From Chara braunii (lineage: Eukaryota > Streptophyta > Charophyceae > Charales > Characeae): DNA of 23,844 nt. The position numbers and the translations under genes were made by a program. Location: the NCBI GenBank assembly GCA_003427395.1, contig BFEA01000191.1, forward strand, positions 581,998-605,841, read 5' to 3'. Under the pieces are notes generated by a model that saw only the letters and a program-made list of their open reading frames with translations, had not been told where the DNA came from and did no database searches. Below, one piece after another: positions 1-8,310 of the stretch. Within the stretch, counting starts at the first letter, position 1, and each line of letters starts with the position of its first letter.

Positions 1-69
1 TTATCCTTGCGTAGGGGCCATGCTAATCTTCTATGTATCGTTCCAATTTTAACGGATGTCCCGAAGGAC
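1..69 (-). pseudogene. U6: U6 spliceosomal snRNA copy, truncated by the window edge, probably a pseudogene
   Basis: Read on the minus strand, this matches the 5' two thirds of U6 snRNA: the 5' stem-loop, the GGAACGATACA stretch, GAAGATTAGCATGG and CGCAAGGAT, in order and without gaps after the stem. U6 base-pairs with the 5' splice site and with U2 to form the spliceosome's catalytic core. Compared with the usual plant sequence, as I remember it, the invariant ACAGAGA box reads ACATAGA (plus-strand base 33). There are further substitutions at bases 2, 12 and 52. The 5' stem has lost one base on each side, giving a 4-bp stem closed by UUCG that still pairs fully. The AGC triad is intact. No TATA box lies about 30 bp upstream (plus strand about 95-105) and I see no plant upstream sequence element. 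The broken ACAGAGA box and missing promoter favour a retro-pseudogene. The rest lies outside the window. Confidence 0.85.
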
Positions 70-282
70 TTCATAGTTTTTCAACCTCTCCCTTAATCCT
101 CTTGAATTTCTTGAATAGTTCTCATATTGATTCTCAGAGGAAGCCGGGTGATGGCCCCGGTATCTCAAATGACTTGTGTAACTCTATATTGGATGCAGGG
201 CCCGGTTCCCAGCATGTGTTGCTCCCACGAATAGACAGGAGCATTTGTCAAAAGAAAAAAAAAAAAAAACACTGAAGTTACC

Positions 283-314
283 TTTTTTTTTTTTTTTTTT
301 TTTGGGGGGGGGGG
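283..314. repeat. T21G11 homopolymer junction
   Basis: Twenty-one T are followed directly by eleven G. An abrupt poly(T)-to-poly(G) switch is unusual for genomic DNA. It may be real low-complexity sequence, or it may be an artefact of homopolymer sequencing or assembly. Nothing else in the window has a G run this long except the G-rich tract near 4170. Confidence 0.7.
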
Positions 315-482
315 AGCCTTACCCAACGTCACTTCAACATCTTACATAAAAGCGACCAAGTACGGATCTGTAAAATCAAGGAAGCGTGACCTGCAAAGAC
401 GAGGTTCCCACCACGCACCCTTGAATCTTCAGTGCACCCTTGGATCTTCAGTGACAATATCAATCAACGGACCAAGATCACT

Positions 483-642
483 ATGGATTCCAAAGAATTT
501 GTCCAAGCGTGACCTGCCTCCGTAGTGCCGCTACCCATACTACTGCCTCCATAGTGATCTGCCTCCGTAGTGACCTGCCTCCGTAGTGCCGCTACCCATA
601 CTACCTTATCGGGTTATCGTGAGTGGATTCCAAAGAATTTGT
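483..642 (+). repeat. short tandem array of a CCTCCGTAGTG unit, bracketed by direct repeats
   Basis: TGGATTCCAAAGAATTTGT occurs at 484-502 and again at 624-642, 140 bp apart. Between them the word GCCTCCGTAGTG (once with A for G) recurs four times, and GCCGCTACCCATACTAC recurs twice. This looks like local slippage or duplication. No protein or known element is indicated. Confidence 0.75.
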
Positions 643-1159
643 TTTTCGAAAGTGTTAAGAGCACTCAGAAAAGCAAAACACCAAGATCGATATCTCATCC
701 ACAAGACAGGTGTCCCACCAAACTCCCTTGGATCTTCATAGCATATTGATCACAATGGGAACAACTCAAGTTTGCTCTTCACCCGTTCTCACTTACCACC
801 TGACCAGTAGTGTTCCCACCACCCCTTGCTGCACTCTCACTGCTCCAGGTGGCGCCCCTGCTAGTAGTTCCAAGAGTTTCCCCCTGAGCCACTCTAAGAC
901 TCCTAAAACTGCGTTCCTGTCTTGATCGTCGGCTGCAGCTTTAAGCAGAGAAAAACTCCTTAAAATTGGTGCGAGTTTGAAACGAAAAGAAATCCCCATT
1001 TTAGAGGAATCCGATAGGAGATGAGAAGAGAAACAAAAAAATTATAAAAGAACAGTAGACCCCATAATACGAGTCATTCTAATCCGCCTCAGGACCTAGC
1101 TTTCACAGACAGCCAGATACCGGACTCAAAACTCCAAGTGGCTACCATGAGATCTAAAC

Positions 1160-2330
1160 TGAAGAATGAGTAGGACCAACTTGAGAGCACGAGATTGATG
1201 GATCTAGCCCACGGCTATGGCCAAAGGCTCTTTGGGTACTAGTCCACATCTACGGCCAGGTGGATGACAACCGTGCCAACTATATCTCCTACAATTAAGA
1301 CACTCTTGAAGGACATGTTAACTGCTCACCTCAGTCAAGTAGGCTGCCACTATATAGGCAATAAGAGAGCGAGAGAAGTACTACTACAATGAATCTATCC
1401 CAAAGGCATCGACAGGGGAAAGTAACGAGCAGACCAATTGAAATATCCCCTAATGTCACTATATGCAGGAAGAGAGGAGCGGAAATATGTAGAAAAAGAG
1501 CAACAGTTTTCATTTCTACATGTGAAAAATCAATAAATTTATCCTACAGGCAGGGGTAAATAAAACGCACCGCATATCAAATTTCCCACATTCATGAATG
1601 CGCCCTAAAGTCTATCCAAAAGGCATGGACAGAGCGAAGTAAAGAGCAGACAAATTAAAATTAAAATATCCCGTGATGTCACTATATGCAGGAAGAGAGG
1701 TGTAGAAATATGCAAGAAAAGAGCAGCAGGTCCCATTTCGACCTCTCTCTCTCTCTCTTTCTCGACCCAAAAAAAACACGTCACAACAGAAAGGAGGTAA
1801 GAAACAACAATAAAATGGCAGTCCACAAGTGGTCACTTCAGGCAGGCAAAAATGTTCGTGACTGGTTTTATTGCCATCACAGAGCATATTATGAATCCCC
1901 CATTGCAATTCTCTTCTCGCTCCAACAATACTTAGGCTGCTGGCAGGCAGACATGTGAAGAGACACGCCAGATGTCCCGCAGATCTGCACTCCCAAGTAT
2001 AATGATCTGTAAAAAGTTAAATGCTCCCAAATATAATGATTTGTAAAAAGTTAAAAATCAATGAATCTATCCTAGGGGCAGAGGTAAATAAAGAGCACGG
2101 GATTGAAATTTCCAACATTCATGAATATGCCCTAGAGCTATGGAGAAATACAAAGCAACCCAAAATGAGAGAACGACCTACCTCCCTATTTCACTTCATC
2201 CCATTAGAGGGTAGAATAAGTCATATCTCTAACTGCCCGCAATCAATGAGTCTAACCTACGAACTGGGACAAATTCAGAGCACCGGATTATGGACAGATT
2301 CAGAGCAGCCGGAAATATGCGTCACGTAAT
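1160..2330 (+). repeat. diverged tandem repeat array, unit about 220 bp
   Basis: The block 1388-1520 (GAATCTATCCCAAAGGCATC, then a shared core TGTCACTATATGCAGGAAGA) recurs at about 1608-1740, an offset of 220 bp. A second block, 1528-1610 (AATTTATCC...GTAAATAAA...CATTCATGAAT), recurs at about 2058-2140. A weaker relative lies at 2243-2320. The copies are diverged, so the array is old. Inside it is a 34-bp tandem duplication (1991 and 2025, CCCAARTATAATGATYTGTA). The short frames here are not conserved between copies, so coding is unlikely. Confidence 0.7.
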
Positions 2331-2514
2331 CATGATGGAACTGGTATTGGCGCTCTTGAAACTGCGGGCACGCTCCCACCGTTGCTGCAAACTCTCCCAC
2401 TGTCCGCAGCAACGTCGTCTTGAATAGTTTTGTGTTGCATTCTCTCTTTCTCCTCTGAGATTTAGCGAGTGTGTTAAACCACCAGTACATGGGGACCTGG
2501 GCCGCGGGTCTGAC

Positions 2515-2596
2515 ACCTCAAATTCTGGAGGCGCAAAACAAAAATGAGGCTGCCACCTCAAATTCTGGAGGCGCGAAACAAAAACGGGGCTGCCGA
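2515..2596 (+). repeat. 40-bp tandem duplication
   Basis: Two adjacent copies start ACCTCAAATTCTGGAGGCGC at 2515 and 2555. The end of each copy (AAACAAAAAYGRGGCTGCC) differs only by a few substitutions. The word CCTCAAATTCTGGAGG is a partial palindrome. No function is suggested. Confidence 0.85.
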
Positions 2597-2746
2597 TCAA
2601 ATTTATCAACGGCGGGCCTAACTTTTGAGGTTTTGGCCTCGTTTTCTTGTGGCGACAAGTTTCGGACTACAAGGCTGGGGCCGTGTACTGGTGCTTTAAG
2701 CTAAAACCTCAGCCATATACTCTTCATTGTTTCGGACAAGGTCTGG

Positions 2747-3007
2747 TCAGTCACCCTGTTCCATTGGAGTTGTAGACAACACTCCCACCGCCATCACATC
2801 ACTCCCGCTGCTTGTGCTGATGCTGTTGCCATCCTCCCCATAATGCTTCGAGTGCCGCATGATAGTGTACTCGGTGATTGGTGTAATTGGTGTACTTGAT
2901 GTAATTGATGAATCCGGTTCGTGCAGGGCTGCGAGGATGCCATAGTCCCTGAGCACAAAGGCGCTCTCTCCCCCAATCAAGGAGGCGGTGGGGCTATGGC
3001 ACTTTTA
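2747..3007 (-). CDS. unassigned reading frame, possible gene or transposon remnant
   Basis: The minus strand has about 86 codons open between stops. No ATG lies at the upstream end, so if real it would be an exon or a broken fragment. The peptide has a mixed, protein-like composition (GESAFVLRDYGIL near the start, then a Ser/Thr/Pro/Ile stretch, then ITEYTIMRHSKHYGEDGN) and ends at a normal stop. I do not recognise a family. The region is AT/GC balanced and not simple-sequence, unlike most other frames here. It could be chance. Confidence 0.18.
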
Positions 3008-3121
3008 TCCGGGCATCAAGTCATCAACCATAGCCCGGAGACCTAGCTCGGTAGGCGAGGCGATGGAAGTATAGCGTGGTTTCAGGGTAGAACCTCTCTA
3101 TACTCAGCCGTAGAATGGAGG

Positions 3122-3501
3122 CAGCCGCCAGCCGAAGCAGACCGCATTGTGCAGAATTAGCCCTACTGTGCCGCCAGTCCACGACTGCAACCCCCGCACT
3201 GCCCCGAAGACCCCTTTTGCCTCAATGCAGAAAAAACAAAAAATATGGCTGTGTATCTTTCCATACTCGAAAAAGAAGATTCGTTCTCATTTTGAGCAAT
3301 CAGTGAGTAGTGGAGCAAGGCACCCGCCAGTCGAAGCCGACCGCATAGCGCAGAATTAGTTAGGGCTACCGTGCCGCCAGTCCACGACCGTAACCCCTGC
3401 ACTGCCCTGAAGGCCCCTTTTGCGTAGGGTAGGAAAGACAAAACATATGGTTGAGTATCTTTCCATGTTCGAACAGAAGATTCATTCTCATTTTGAGCAA
3501 T
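3122..3501 (+). repeat. tandem duplication, unit about 195-200 bp
   Basis: Copy one (3122-3300) and copy two (3321-3501) share CCGCCAG, CGCAT..GCAGAATTAG, GTGCCGCCAGTCCACGAC, CCCCTTTTGC, GTATCTTTCCAT and TTCTCATTTTGAGCAAT in the same order with small indels. The link between them, GTGAGTAG...AAGGCACCC...GCCAGTCG (about 3303-3331), appears again at 4439-4473. That marks a second dispersed repeat. Both strands have open frames across the duplication (for example 3163-3627 minus), which are by-products of the repeat. Confidence 0.8.
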
Positions 3502-4481
3502 TCGCAGCCAGGAATGGCTGCGTATACGGGGTTGCGTTTTGTCGTTTAGCGGCTGCGTTTCCGTTTGGGGAATGTCGTCGACCTTTTTGGATGCAGCGAG
3601 ATGGGTACGTTGTCTAGCTGGATTCACAATGTTGTCGGGTGGAGATCTTGCAACTAGGCTTTAAAAACAGGTGTAAGTGGGTATACAGGGCGTCGCGGTC
3701 GTCGACAGGAGACAGACCGGTCGTTCCGTGAGGTAACACGGCGGCGGTCGCTGCGGAGGACGCGTGGTCGCTGGATACCGACCAGTAGTAGGGTCGAGTA
3801 GCGTATAGGAAAGTTGGGAAATGGTTATCTGACCGTGCGTTGAATAGGGAGATTGACGGCCCGGATGTAATTCAGAAATGTTGGGGTCGTTCGTTGTTGC
3901 GAGGCCCTGGACACATGACCCGAAAGATGGTCGTTTTTTTTTTTTTTTTTTTTGTATTGTGTATCTTACCTGTGTAGGCGGACAGGTGCGCAGCGTGTTT
4001 CAGGCTTTTTTGATTCGGGTCTGCGCTGCGCTGAGGAGCAGCCGGCTGCACCTGCTGGCGGAACTCGGAGCGGCAGTGTCTGCGTTCAGCCTCGGGCGCA
4101 CGTGCGGCCGGGTATGTGTACGGCGGGCTGTGAGAGGGAGGGTCTTTGTGGGGAGGAGGCACACGGGGCGGGGGGGGGGGCGGGGAGGTGGGCAGTGGTG
4201 GCGGGAAAGGGAATGTGAGTGACAGTGGGCACCCGACAGGGGGTGGAGGCAAGAGCGGGACAGGGGGAGGGTCTCGGTCGGTGGCATCTAGGGGTGGCTT
4301 CGGATGTGGTGGGGTGTGGGCTGGGAGCGTGGGGGGATTCCATTCCTCTCATAAAGACGGGAATGGCGCGTCGTGGGCTGGTCACCGGTCCGCCGCCGTC
4401 CTGGCTGTGCCCCCACGCCCGAGCGTGGTATCAGTCGGTGAGTAGCTGATCAAGGCACCCTACCTGCCAGTCGGCTATACC
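3502..4481. other. GC-rich non-coding stretch
   Basis: No convincing gene is present. The stretch includes a T run (3931-3952), the G-rich tract described separately, and at 4439-4473 a copy of the linker from the tandem repeat near 3303. Several overlapping frames exist on both strands, but they translate to Pro-, Gly- or Arg-rich low-complexity peptides that follow from the G/C skew. Confidence 0.6.
4146..4275 (+). other. G-rich tract with G-quadruplex potential
   Basis: The plus strand carries many G runs of three or more within about 130 bp, including G4-C-G10-C-G4 near 4166-4186 and later GGGGG blocks. Spacing is short enough for intramolecular G-quadruplexes. It lies about 1.4 kb upstream of eEF2, so a direct promoter role is speculative. 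It may simply be slippage-prone sequence. Confidence 0.5.
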
Positions 4482-4684
4482 GGGGCAAGGTCCCACTTGC
4501 ACGGATTAAGATATTGTGGCCGTTGATCTTTGCTATCTACAGTCAATATCGCATAATTCGTGTAAGTGGGACCTAGCCCCCACCATGGGCTAGGTCCCAC
4601 TTACACGAATTAAGCGATATTGACCGTAGATAGCAAAGATCAACGGCCAGAATCTCTTAATCCGTTCAAGTGGGGCCTAGCCCC
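4482..4684. mobile_element. nested foldback element (two inverted copies of a 98-bp MITE-like unit)
   Basis: The left arm (4482-about 4579) and the right arm (about 4587-4684) are near-perfect reverse complements, separated by only a few bases. Each arm begins GGGGC(T/A)AGG or ends in its complement. Each arm is also an imperfect palindrome in itself: its first 36 or so bases match the reverse complement of its last 36 (GGTCCCACTTRCACGRATTA). So this is a palindrome of two palindromes. A solo copy of the same unit sits at 12379-12476. There is no coding capacity and no clear target-site duplication. Non-autonomous DNA transposon (MITE) is the best label, but the superfamily is unknown. Confidence 0.8.
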
Positions 4685-4773
4685 AGGGTTCAGCTGGTAG
4701 CGTCAGTCACTGCACCTCCCTCCCTCCCGCTACGACGATCACTAGTTATATCCAGATAGCGGACACCTATCAT

Positions 4774-4845
4774 GCCCGCGGCCGGGAATTGAACCCTTGA
4801 CCTCCTGACTTCAACTTGTGTGCCCTGCCAACGACGTAGACGGTT
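4774..4845 (-). repeat. tRNA-like sequence with A-box and B-box, likely SINE head or tRNA relic
   Basis: On the minus strand GGTTCAATTCC (4785-4795) fits the RNA polymerase III B-box consensus with one change. About 40 bases upstream, TACGTCGTTGGCAGGGCAC resembles the tRNA D-arm/A-box TAGCTCAGTTGGTAGAGCAC. The spacing is right for a tRNA. I could not pair a normal anticodon stem or a 7-bp acceptor stem, so this is unlikely to be a working tRNA. tRNA-derived SINEs keep exactly this pair of boxes. There is no poly(A) tail that would prove a SINE. Confidence 0.4.
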
Positions 4846-5016
4846 CAAGTTGGTCTACGACGGCATCTCAAGGCCGTCGCGCTTTTTTTCACGCTTTTTT
4901 TCATGGACATGGAAAGAACAAATTTGTTAGTTGGAAAAGGACATACAAGCAGAGTACAATCGCGCGGCACTTCAGACAGCACAGTTCAGGCAAGCTGTTG
5001 TCTATACGATGGCTGC

Positions 5017-5303
5017 AGGCCTGACATCCCGCCTGTTAGGCTCCAGGTAGCTCTTCCGTCTAACAGAAAGCCGCAGGCTCGACGTCCGACCTGGCAGTGG
5101 TTTGGCATAAAGGCCAGGCCTTGGCGAGGTATCGTGGGGCCCTCTGTCCTGTCCTCGTAGGCCCGACATCCTGCCTGTTAGGCCCCAGGTAGCTCTTCCG
5201 TCTGAAAGAAAGGCGCAGGCTCGACGTCCGACCTGGCTGTGGTTTGGCATAAAGGCCAGGCCTTGGCGAAGGTATCGATGGGCCCTCTCTCCTGTCCTCC
5301 TGG
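5017..5303 (+). repeat. 142-bp tandem duplication upstream of eEF2
   Basis: Two head-to-tail copies (5017-5158 and 5159-about 5303) share the word TCGACGTCCGACCTGGC and the word GGCATAAAGGCCAGGCCTTG. They differ by scattered substitutions and short indels. Each copy contains a TATA-like ATAAA, the palindromic AAGGCCAGGCCTT and a GGGCCC. In the second copy the last reads TGGGCC (5279-5284), which fits the plant 'site II' element TGGGCY found in promoters of translation genes. The duplication ends about 310 bp before the eEF2 start codon, so it may belong to the promoter. That role is inference. Confidence 0.85.
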
Positions 5304-5616
5304 CGAATCTTTCCGCTTCAATTATACCCGCCGTGTGAGCGGGCTGTGCTGAAGAATGAAAAGGTGAGATCTGCCTCCCCTGGGATGACGGCGGCGCGGC
5401 ACATCTTCTGCACATCGTGTGCCATCTCGTCGCGGCGCTGCACTTCGTACGCCATCTCGTCGCGCCGCTCTTTCTTTCTTCCTAGTAGTTCTTAGTGGTG
5501 GTCAATTGCCGGACTTCTCTGCACGTGATAGTCTTCTTCTTCCGGCTCTGCAGACCGAGCGCTGTCTTTGGTCCATCTCTTAGCCTTGACGGCTGTGTTC
5601 CAGGCAAGCGGCGAAG
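5304..5616 (+). promoter_or_regulatory. likely eEF2 core promoter and 5' leader
   Basis: A pyrimidine-rich stretch at 5467-5483 (CTCTTTCTTTCTTCC) resembles the start-site tracts of translation-machinery genes. AATTATACCC (5318-5327) is a weak TATA-like match. Just before the start codon, a branch-like CTTGAC and GGCTGTGTTCCAG (about 5585-5603) would serve as a 3' splice site, so a 5'-leader intron is possible. The start codon context is AAGATGG, with A at -3 and G at +4, which is strong for plants. None of this is experimentally supported here. Confidence 0.35.
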
Positions 5617-8148
5617 ATGGTGAAGTTCACTGTGGATCAGCTCCGCGGCATCATGGACAAGAAGCACAACATAAGAAACATGTCCGTGATTGCCCACGTC
5701 GATCACGGCAAGTCGACTCTAACAGACTCGCTGGTGGCGGCTGCGGGTATCATTGCGGCGGAGTCGGCGGGCGACGTTCGGCTGACCGATACGCGTGCGG
5801 ATGAGGCGGAGCGTGGAATTACGATTAAGAGCACGGGGATCTCGTTGTACTACGAGATGGAAGACGAGGCGCTGAAGGATTTCCACGGCCAGCGGGACGG
5901 GAACGAGTATCTCATCAATCTTGTGGACTCACCGGGGCACGTCGATTTTTCGTCCGAGGTCACCGCCGCTCTCCGGATCACGGATGGAGCCTTGGTGGTG
6001 GTGGATTGCGTGGAGGGGGTGTGCGTGCAGACGGAGACCGTGCTTCGACAAGCTCTAGGTGAGCGTATTCGTCCCGTGCTGACTGTGAACAAGTTGGATC
6101 GCTGTTTCCTGGAGCTCCAGCTGGAGGGCGAGGAAGCGTACCAGACCTACCTCCGTGTGATCGAGAACGCGAACGTTATCATGGCGACGTACGAGGATGC
6201 TCTTCTCGGCGATGTTCAAGTGTATCCGGAGAAAGGGACGGTGGCGTTCTCCGCTGGTCTTCACGGGTGGGCGTTCACGTTGACCAATTTTGCGAAGATG
6301 TACGCGGCGAAGTTCAATCTCGACGTCAAGAAGATGATGGAAAGGCTATGGGGAGAGAATTACTTCGATCCGACGACGAGGAAGTGGACGAAGAAGAACA
6401 CTGGCTCTGGAAAATGCCAGCGCGGTTTCGTCCAATTCATCTATCAGCCGCTGAAGCAGATTATCACCAGCTGCGTCAACGACAAGAAGGACGCGCTATG
6501 GCCGATGCTTCAGAAGCTTGGCGTGCACCTGAAGGCCGATGAGAAGGAGCTGAGCGGCAAGGCGCTGATGAAGAGAGTGATGCAGACTTGGCTGCCTGCA
6601 GCCGATGCTTTGCTGGAGATGATGATCTTCCACTTGCCGTCGCCCGCCACCGCGCAGAAGTACCGTGTGGAGAACCTGTACGAGGGTCCTCTTGATGATG
6701 TGTATGCCACCGCCGTGCGCAACTGCGACCCCGAGGGTCCGCTGATCCTGTACGTCTCGAAGATGATTCCGGCGTCTGACAAGGGTCGTTTCTTCGCTTT
6801 CGGACGTGTGTTTTCGGGCAAGGTGTGCACTGGCATGAAGGTTCGGATCATGGGGCCGAACTATGTTCCCGGGCAGAAGAAGGATCTCTTTGTGAAGAGC
6901 GTACAGAGGACTGTCCTGTGGATGGGAAGGAAGCAGGAATCCGTCGAGGATGTCCCTTGCGGCAACAACGTCGCTCTCGTCGGCCTCGATCAGTTCATCA
7001 TCAAGAACGCTACTTTGACCGGCGAGAAGGATGTCGATGCTCATCCCATCCGAGCCATGAAGTTCTCTGTGTCGCCAGTCGTGCGTGTGGCGGTCGATTG
7101 CAAGGTCGCCTCGGACCTGCCGAAGCTCGTCGAAGGCTTGAAGCGGTTGGCGAAGTCGGATCCCATGGTTGTCGTCTCCACCGAGGAGTCCGGAGAGCAT
7201 ATCGTGGCCGGCGCCGGCGAACTTCATCTCGAAATTTGCCTCAAAGATTTGCAGGAGGACTTCATGGGAGGGGCCGAGATTAGGGTTTCCGACCCAGTCG
7301 TGTCGTTCCGCGAAACGGTGTTGGAGAAGTCGTGCCGCACAGTGATGAGCAAGTCGCCCAACAAGCACAATCGGCTGTACTTCGAGGCGCGCCCGCTAGA
7401 GGACGGTCTGGCCGAAGCGATCGATGATGGCAAGATTGGCCCCAAGGACGATCCGAAGGTGAGGTCGAAGATTCTTGCGGAAGAGTTCAAGTGGGACAAG
7501 GACCTGGCGAAGAAGATTTGGTGCTTTGGACCGGAGACCACAGGTCCCAACATGGTGGTTGATATGTGCAAGGGAGTGCAATACTTGAACGAAATCAAGG
7601 ATTCGGTGATTGCGGGGTTCCAGTGGGCGTCGAAGGAAGGCGCGCTTGCGGACGAGAACATGCGGGGCATCTGCTTCGAGGTGTGCGATGTCGTCCTCCA
7701 CGCGGACGCCATCCACAGAGGAGGAGGGCAGGTCATTCCCACTGCCAGGCGTGTGATGTACGCGGCGCAGCTGACGGCCAAGCCTCGGCTGCTGGAACCT
7801 GTCTACCTCGTCGAGATCCAGGCGCCTGAGCAGGCTCTCGGTGGCATCTACGGTGTGCTTAATCAGAAGAGAGGTCACGTGTTCGAGGAAATGCAGCGCC
7901 CTGGCACGCCGTTGTACAATATCAAGGCGTACCTGCCTGTCGTCGAGTCCTTCGGATTCTCTAGCACTCTCCGCGCGGCTACCTCCGGCCAGGCCTTCCC
8001 CCAATGTGTGTTTGATCATTGGGAGATGATGGGCAGTGATCCGATGGATCCGACTACGCAAGCCGGTGTTGTCTTGCAGTCCATCAGGAAGAGGAAGGGA
8101 CTCAAGGAACAGCCGACGCCGCTCACCGAATTCGAAGACAAGCTCTAA
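5617..8148 (+). CDS. EEF2: translation elongation factor 2 (eEF2), complete, intronless
   Basis: This GTPase drives translocation of tRNA and mRNA on cytosolic 80S ribosomes. The 843 residues equal the length of plant eEF2. The G domain carries the P-loop AHVDHGKST (26-34), the switch I region [17 protein letters not shown] (57-73), DSPGHVDF (104-111), NKLD (158-161) and SAGLHGW (212-218). By comparison with yeast, G' covers roughly 219-328, domain II 346-481, III 482-558, IV 559-726 plus the C-terminus, and V 727-800. His700 in DAIHRGGGQ (697-705) at the domain IV tip is the residue converted to diphthamide in eukaryotes. Thr57 aligns with the eEF2-kinase target of animals (Thr56). The start is chosen because MVKFT is the usual plant N-terminus and context is strong. 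The frame is unbroken, with no missing motif. It has no coding neighbours and lies between a 142-bp and an 80-bp tandem duplication. The absence of introns is notable, but no poly(A) tract follows to prove retroposition. Confidence 0.99.
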   Translation: MVKFTVDQLRGIMDKKHNIRNMSVIAHVDHGKSTLTDSLVAAAGIIAAESAGDVRLTDTRADEAERGITIKSTGISLYYEMEDEALKDFHGQRDGNEYLINLVDSPGHVDFSSEVTAALRITDGALVVVDCVEGVCVQTETVLRQALGERIRPVLTVNKLDRCFLELQLEGEEAYQTYLRVIENANVIMATYEDALLGDVQVYPEKGTVAFSAGLHGWAFTLTNFAKMYAAKFNLDVKKMMERLWGENYFDPTTRKWTKKNTGSGKCQRGFVQFIYQPLKQIITSCVNDKKDALWPMLQKLGVHLKADEKELSGKALMKRVMQTWLPAADALLEMMIFHLPSPATAQKYRVENLYEGPLDDVYATAVRNCDPEGPLILYVSKMIPASDKGRFFAFGRVFSGKVCTGMKVRIMGPNYVPGQKKDLFVKSVQRTVLWMGRKQESVEDVPCGNNVALVGLDQFIIKNATLTGEKDVDAHPIRAMKFSVSPVVRVAVDCKVASDLPKLVEGLKRLAKSDPMVVVSTEESGEHIVAGAGELHLEICLKDLQEDFMGGAEIRVSDPVVSFRETVLEKSCRTVMSKSPNKHNRLYFEARPLEDGLAEAIDDGKIGPKDDPKVRSKILAEEFKWDKDLAKKIWCFGPETTGPNMVVDMCKGVQYLNEIKDSVIAGFQWASKEGALADENMRGICFEVCDVVLHADAIHRGGGQVIPTARRVMYAAQLTAKPRLLEPVYLVEIQAPEQALGGIYGVLNQKRGHVFEEMQRPGTPLYNIKAYLPVVESFGFSSTLRAATSGQAFPQCVFDHWEMMGSDPMDPTTQAGVVLQSIRKRKGLKEQPTPLTEFEDKL

Positions 8149-8150
8149 AT

Positions 8151-8310
8151 CATCGTGTTGCTGTCTACTCCTCTGCTGCAAGGAGAGATTGTCACAAGTG
8201 CAGGTATGAGGACGAGGGTGAGGTGCTCTCCATCGTGTTGCTGTGTACTCCTCTGCTGCAAGGAGAGATTGTCACAAGTGCAGGTATGAGGACGAGGATG
8301 AGGTGCTCTG
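8151..8310 (+). repeat. 80-bp tandem duplication in the presumed eEF2 3' UTR
   Basis: Two copies (8151-8230 and 8231-8310), each beginning CATCGTGTTGCTGT, differ at only a few bases. The first begins two bases after the eEF2 stop codon, so the duplicated DNA should be in the 3' UTR. It contains CTCCTCTGCTGCAAGGAGAG, an imperfect stem-loop (CTCCT / AGGAG). High identity means the duplication is recent or an assembly collapse/expansion. Confidence 0.9.

Larger units (their letters stand above)
70..1150. other. non-coding stretch with small repeats, no gene seen
   Basis: No reading frame here looks like protein. The stretch holds an A-rich run (249-269), a T21G11 run, a 19-bp tandem duplication (415-433 and 434-452, ACCCTTGRATCTTCAGT type) and a diverged echo of it near 720-750. 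A repeat built on CCTCCGTAGTG is annotated separately. The remainder, 643-1150, shows no recognisable element. Confidence 0.6.

Noticed and set aside
3671-3681. GTGTAAGTGGG, shared with the end of the 98-bp MITE unit
   Set aside because: Only 11 bases match and the rest of the unit is absent, so it may be chance.
3872-4449. Pro-rich and Gly-rich frames
   Set aside because: They are translations of the G-rich tract and disappear outside it.
4774-4845. Functional tRNA gene
   Set aside because: A- and B-box-like words are present, but I could not pair the anticodon and acceptor stems.
6496-8181. Long open frames on the minus strand opposite eEF2 (290 and 261 codons)
   Set aside because: They are antisense shadows of a GC-biased coding sequence; they have no recognisable domain and eEF2 itself is certain.
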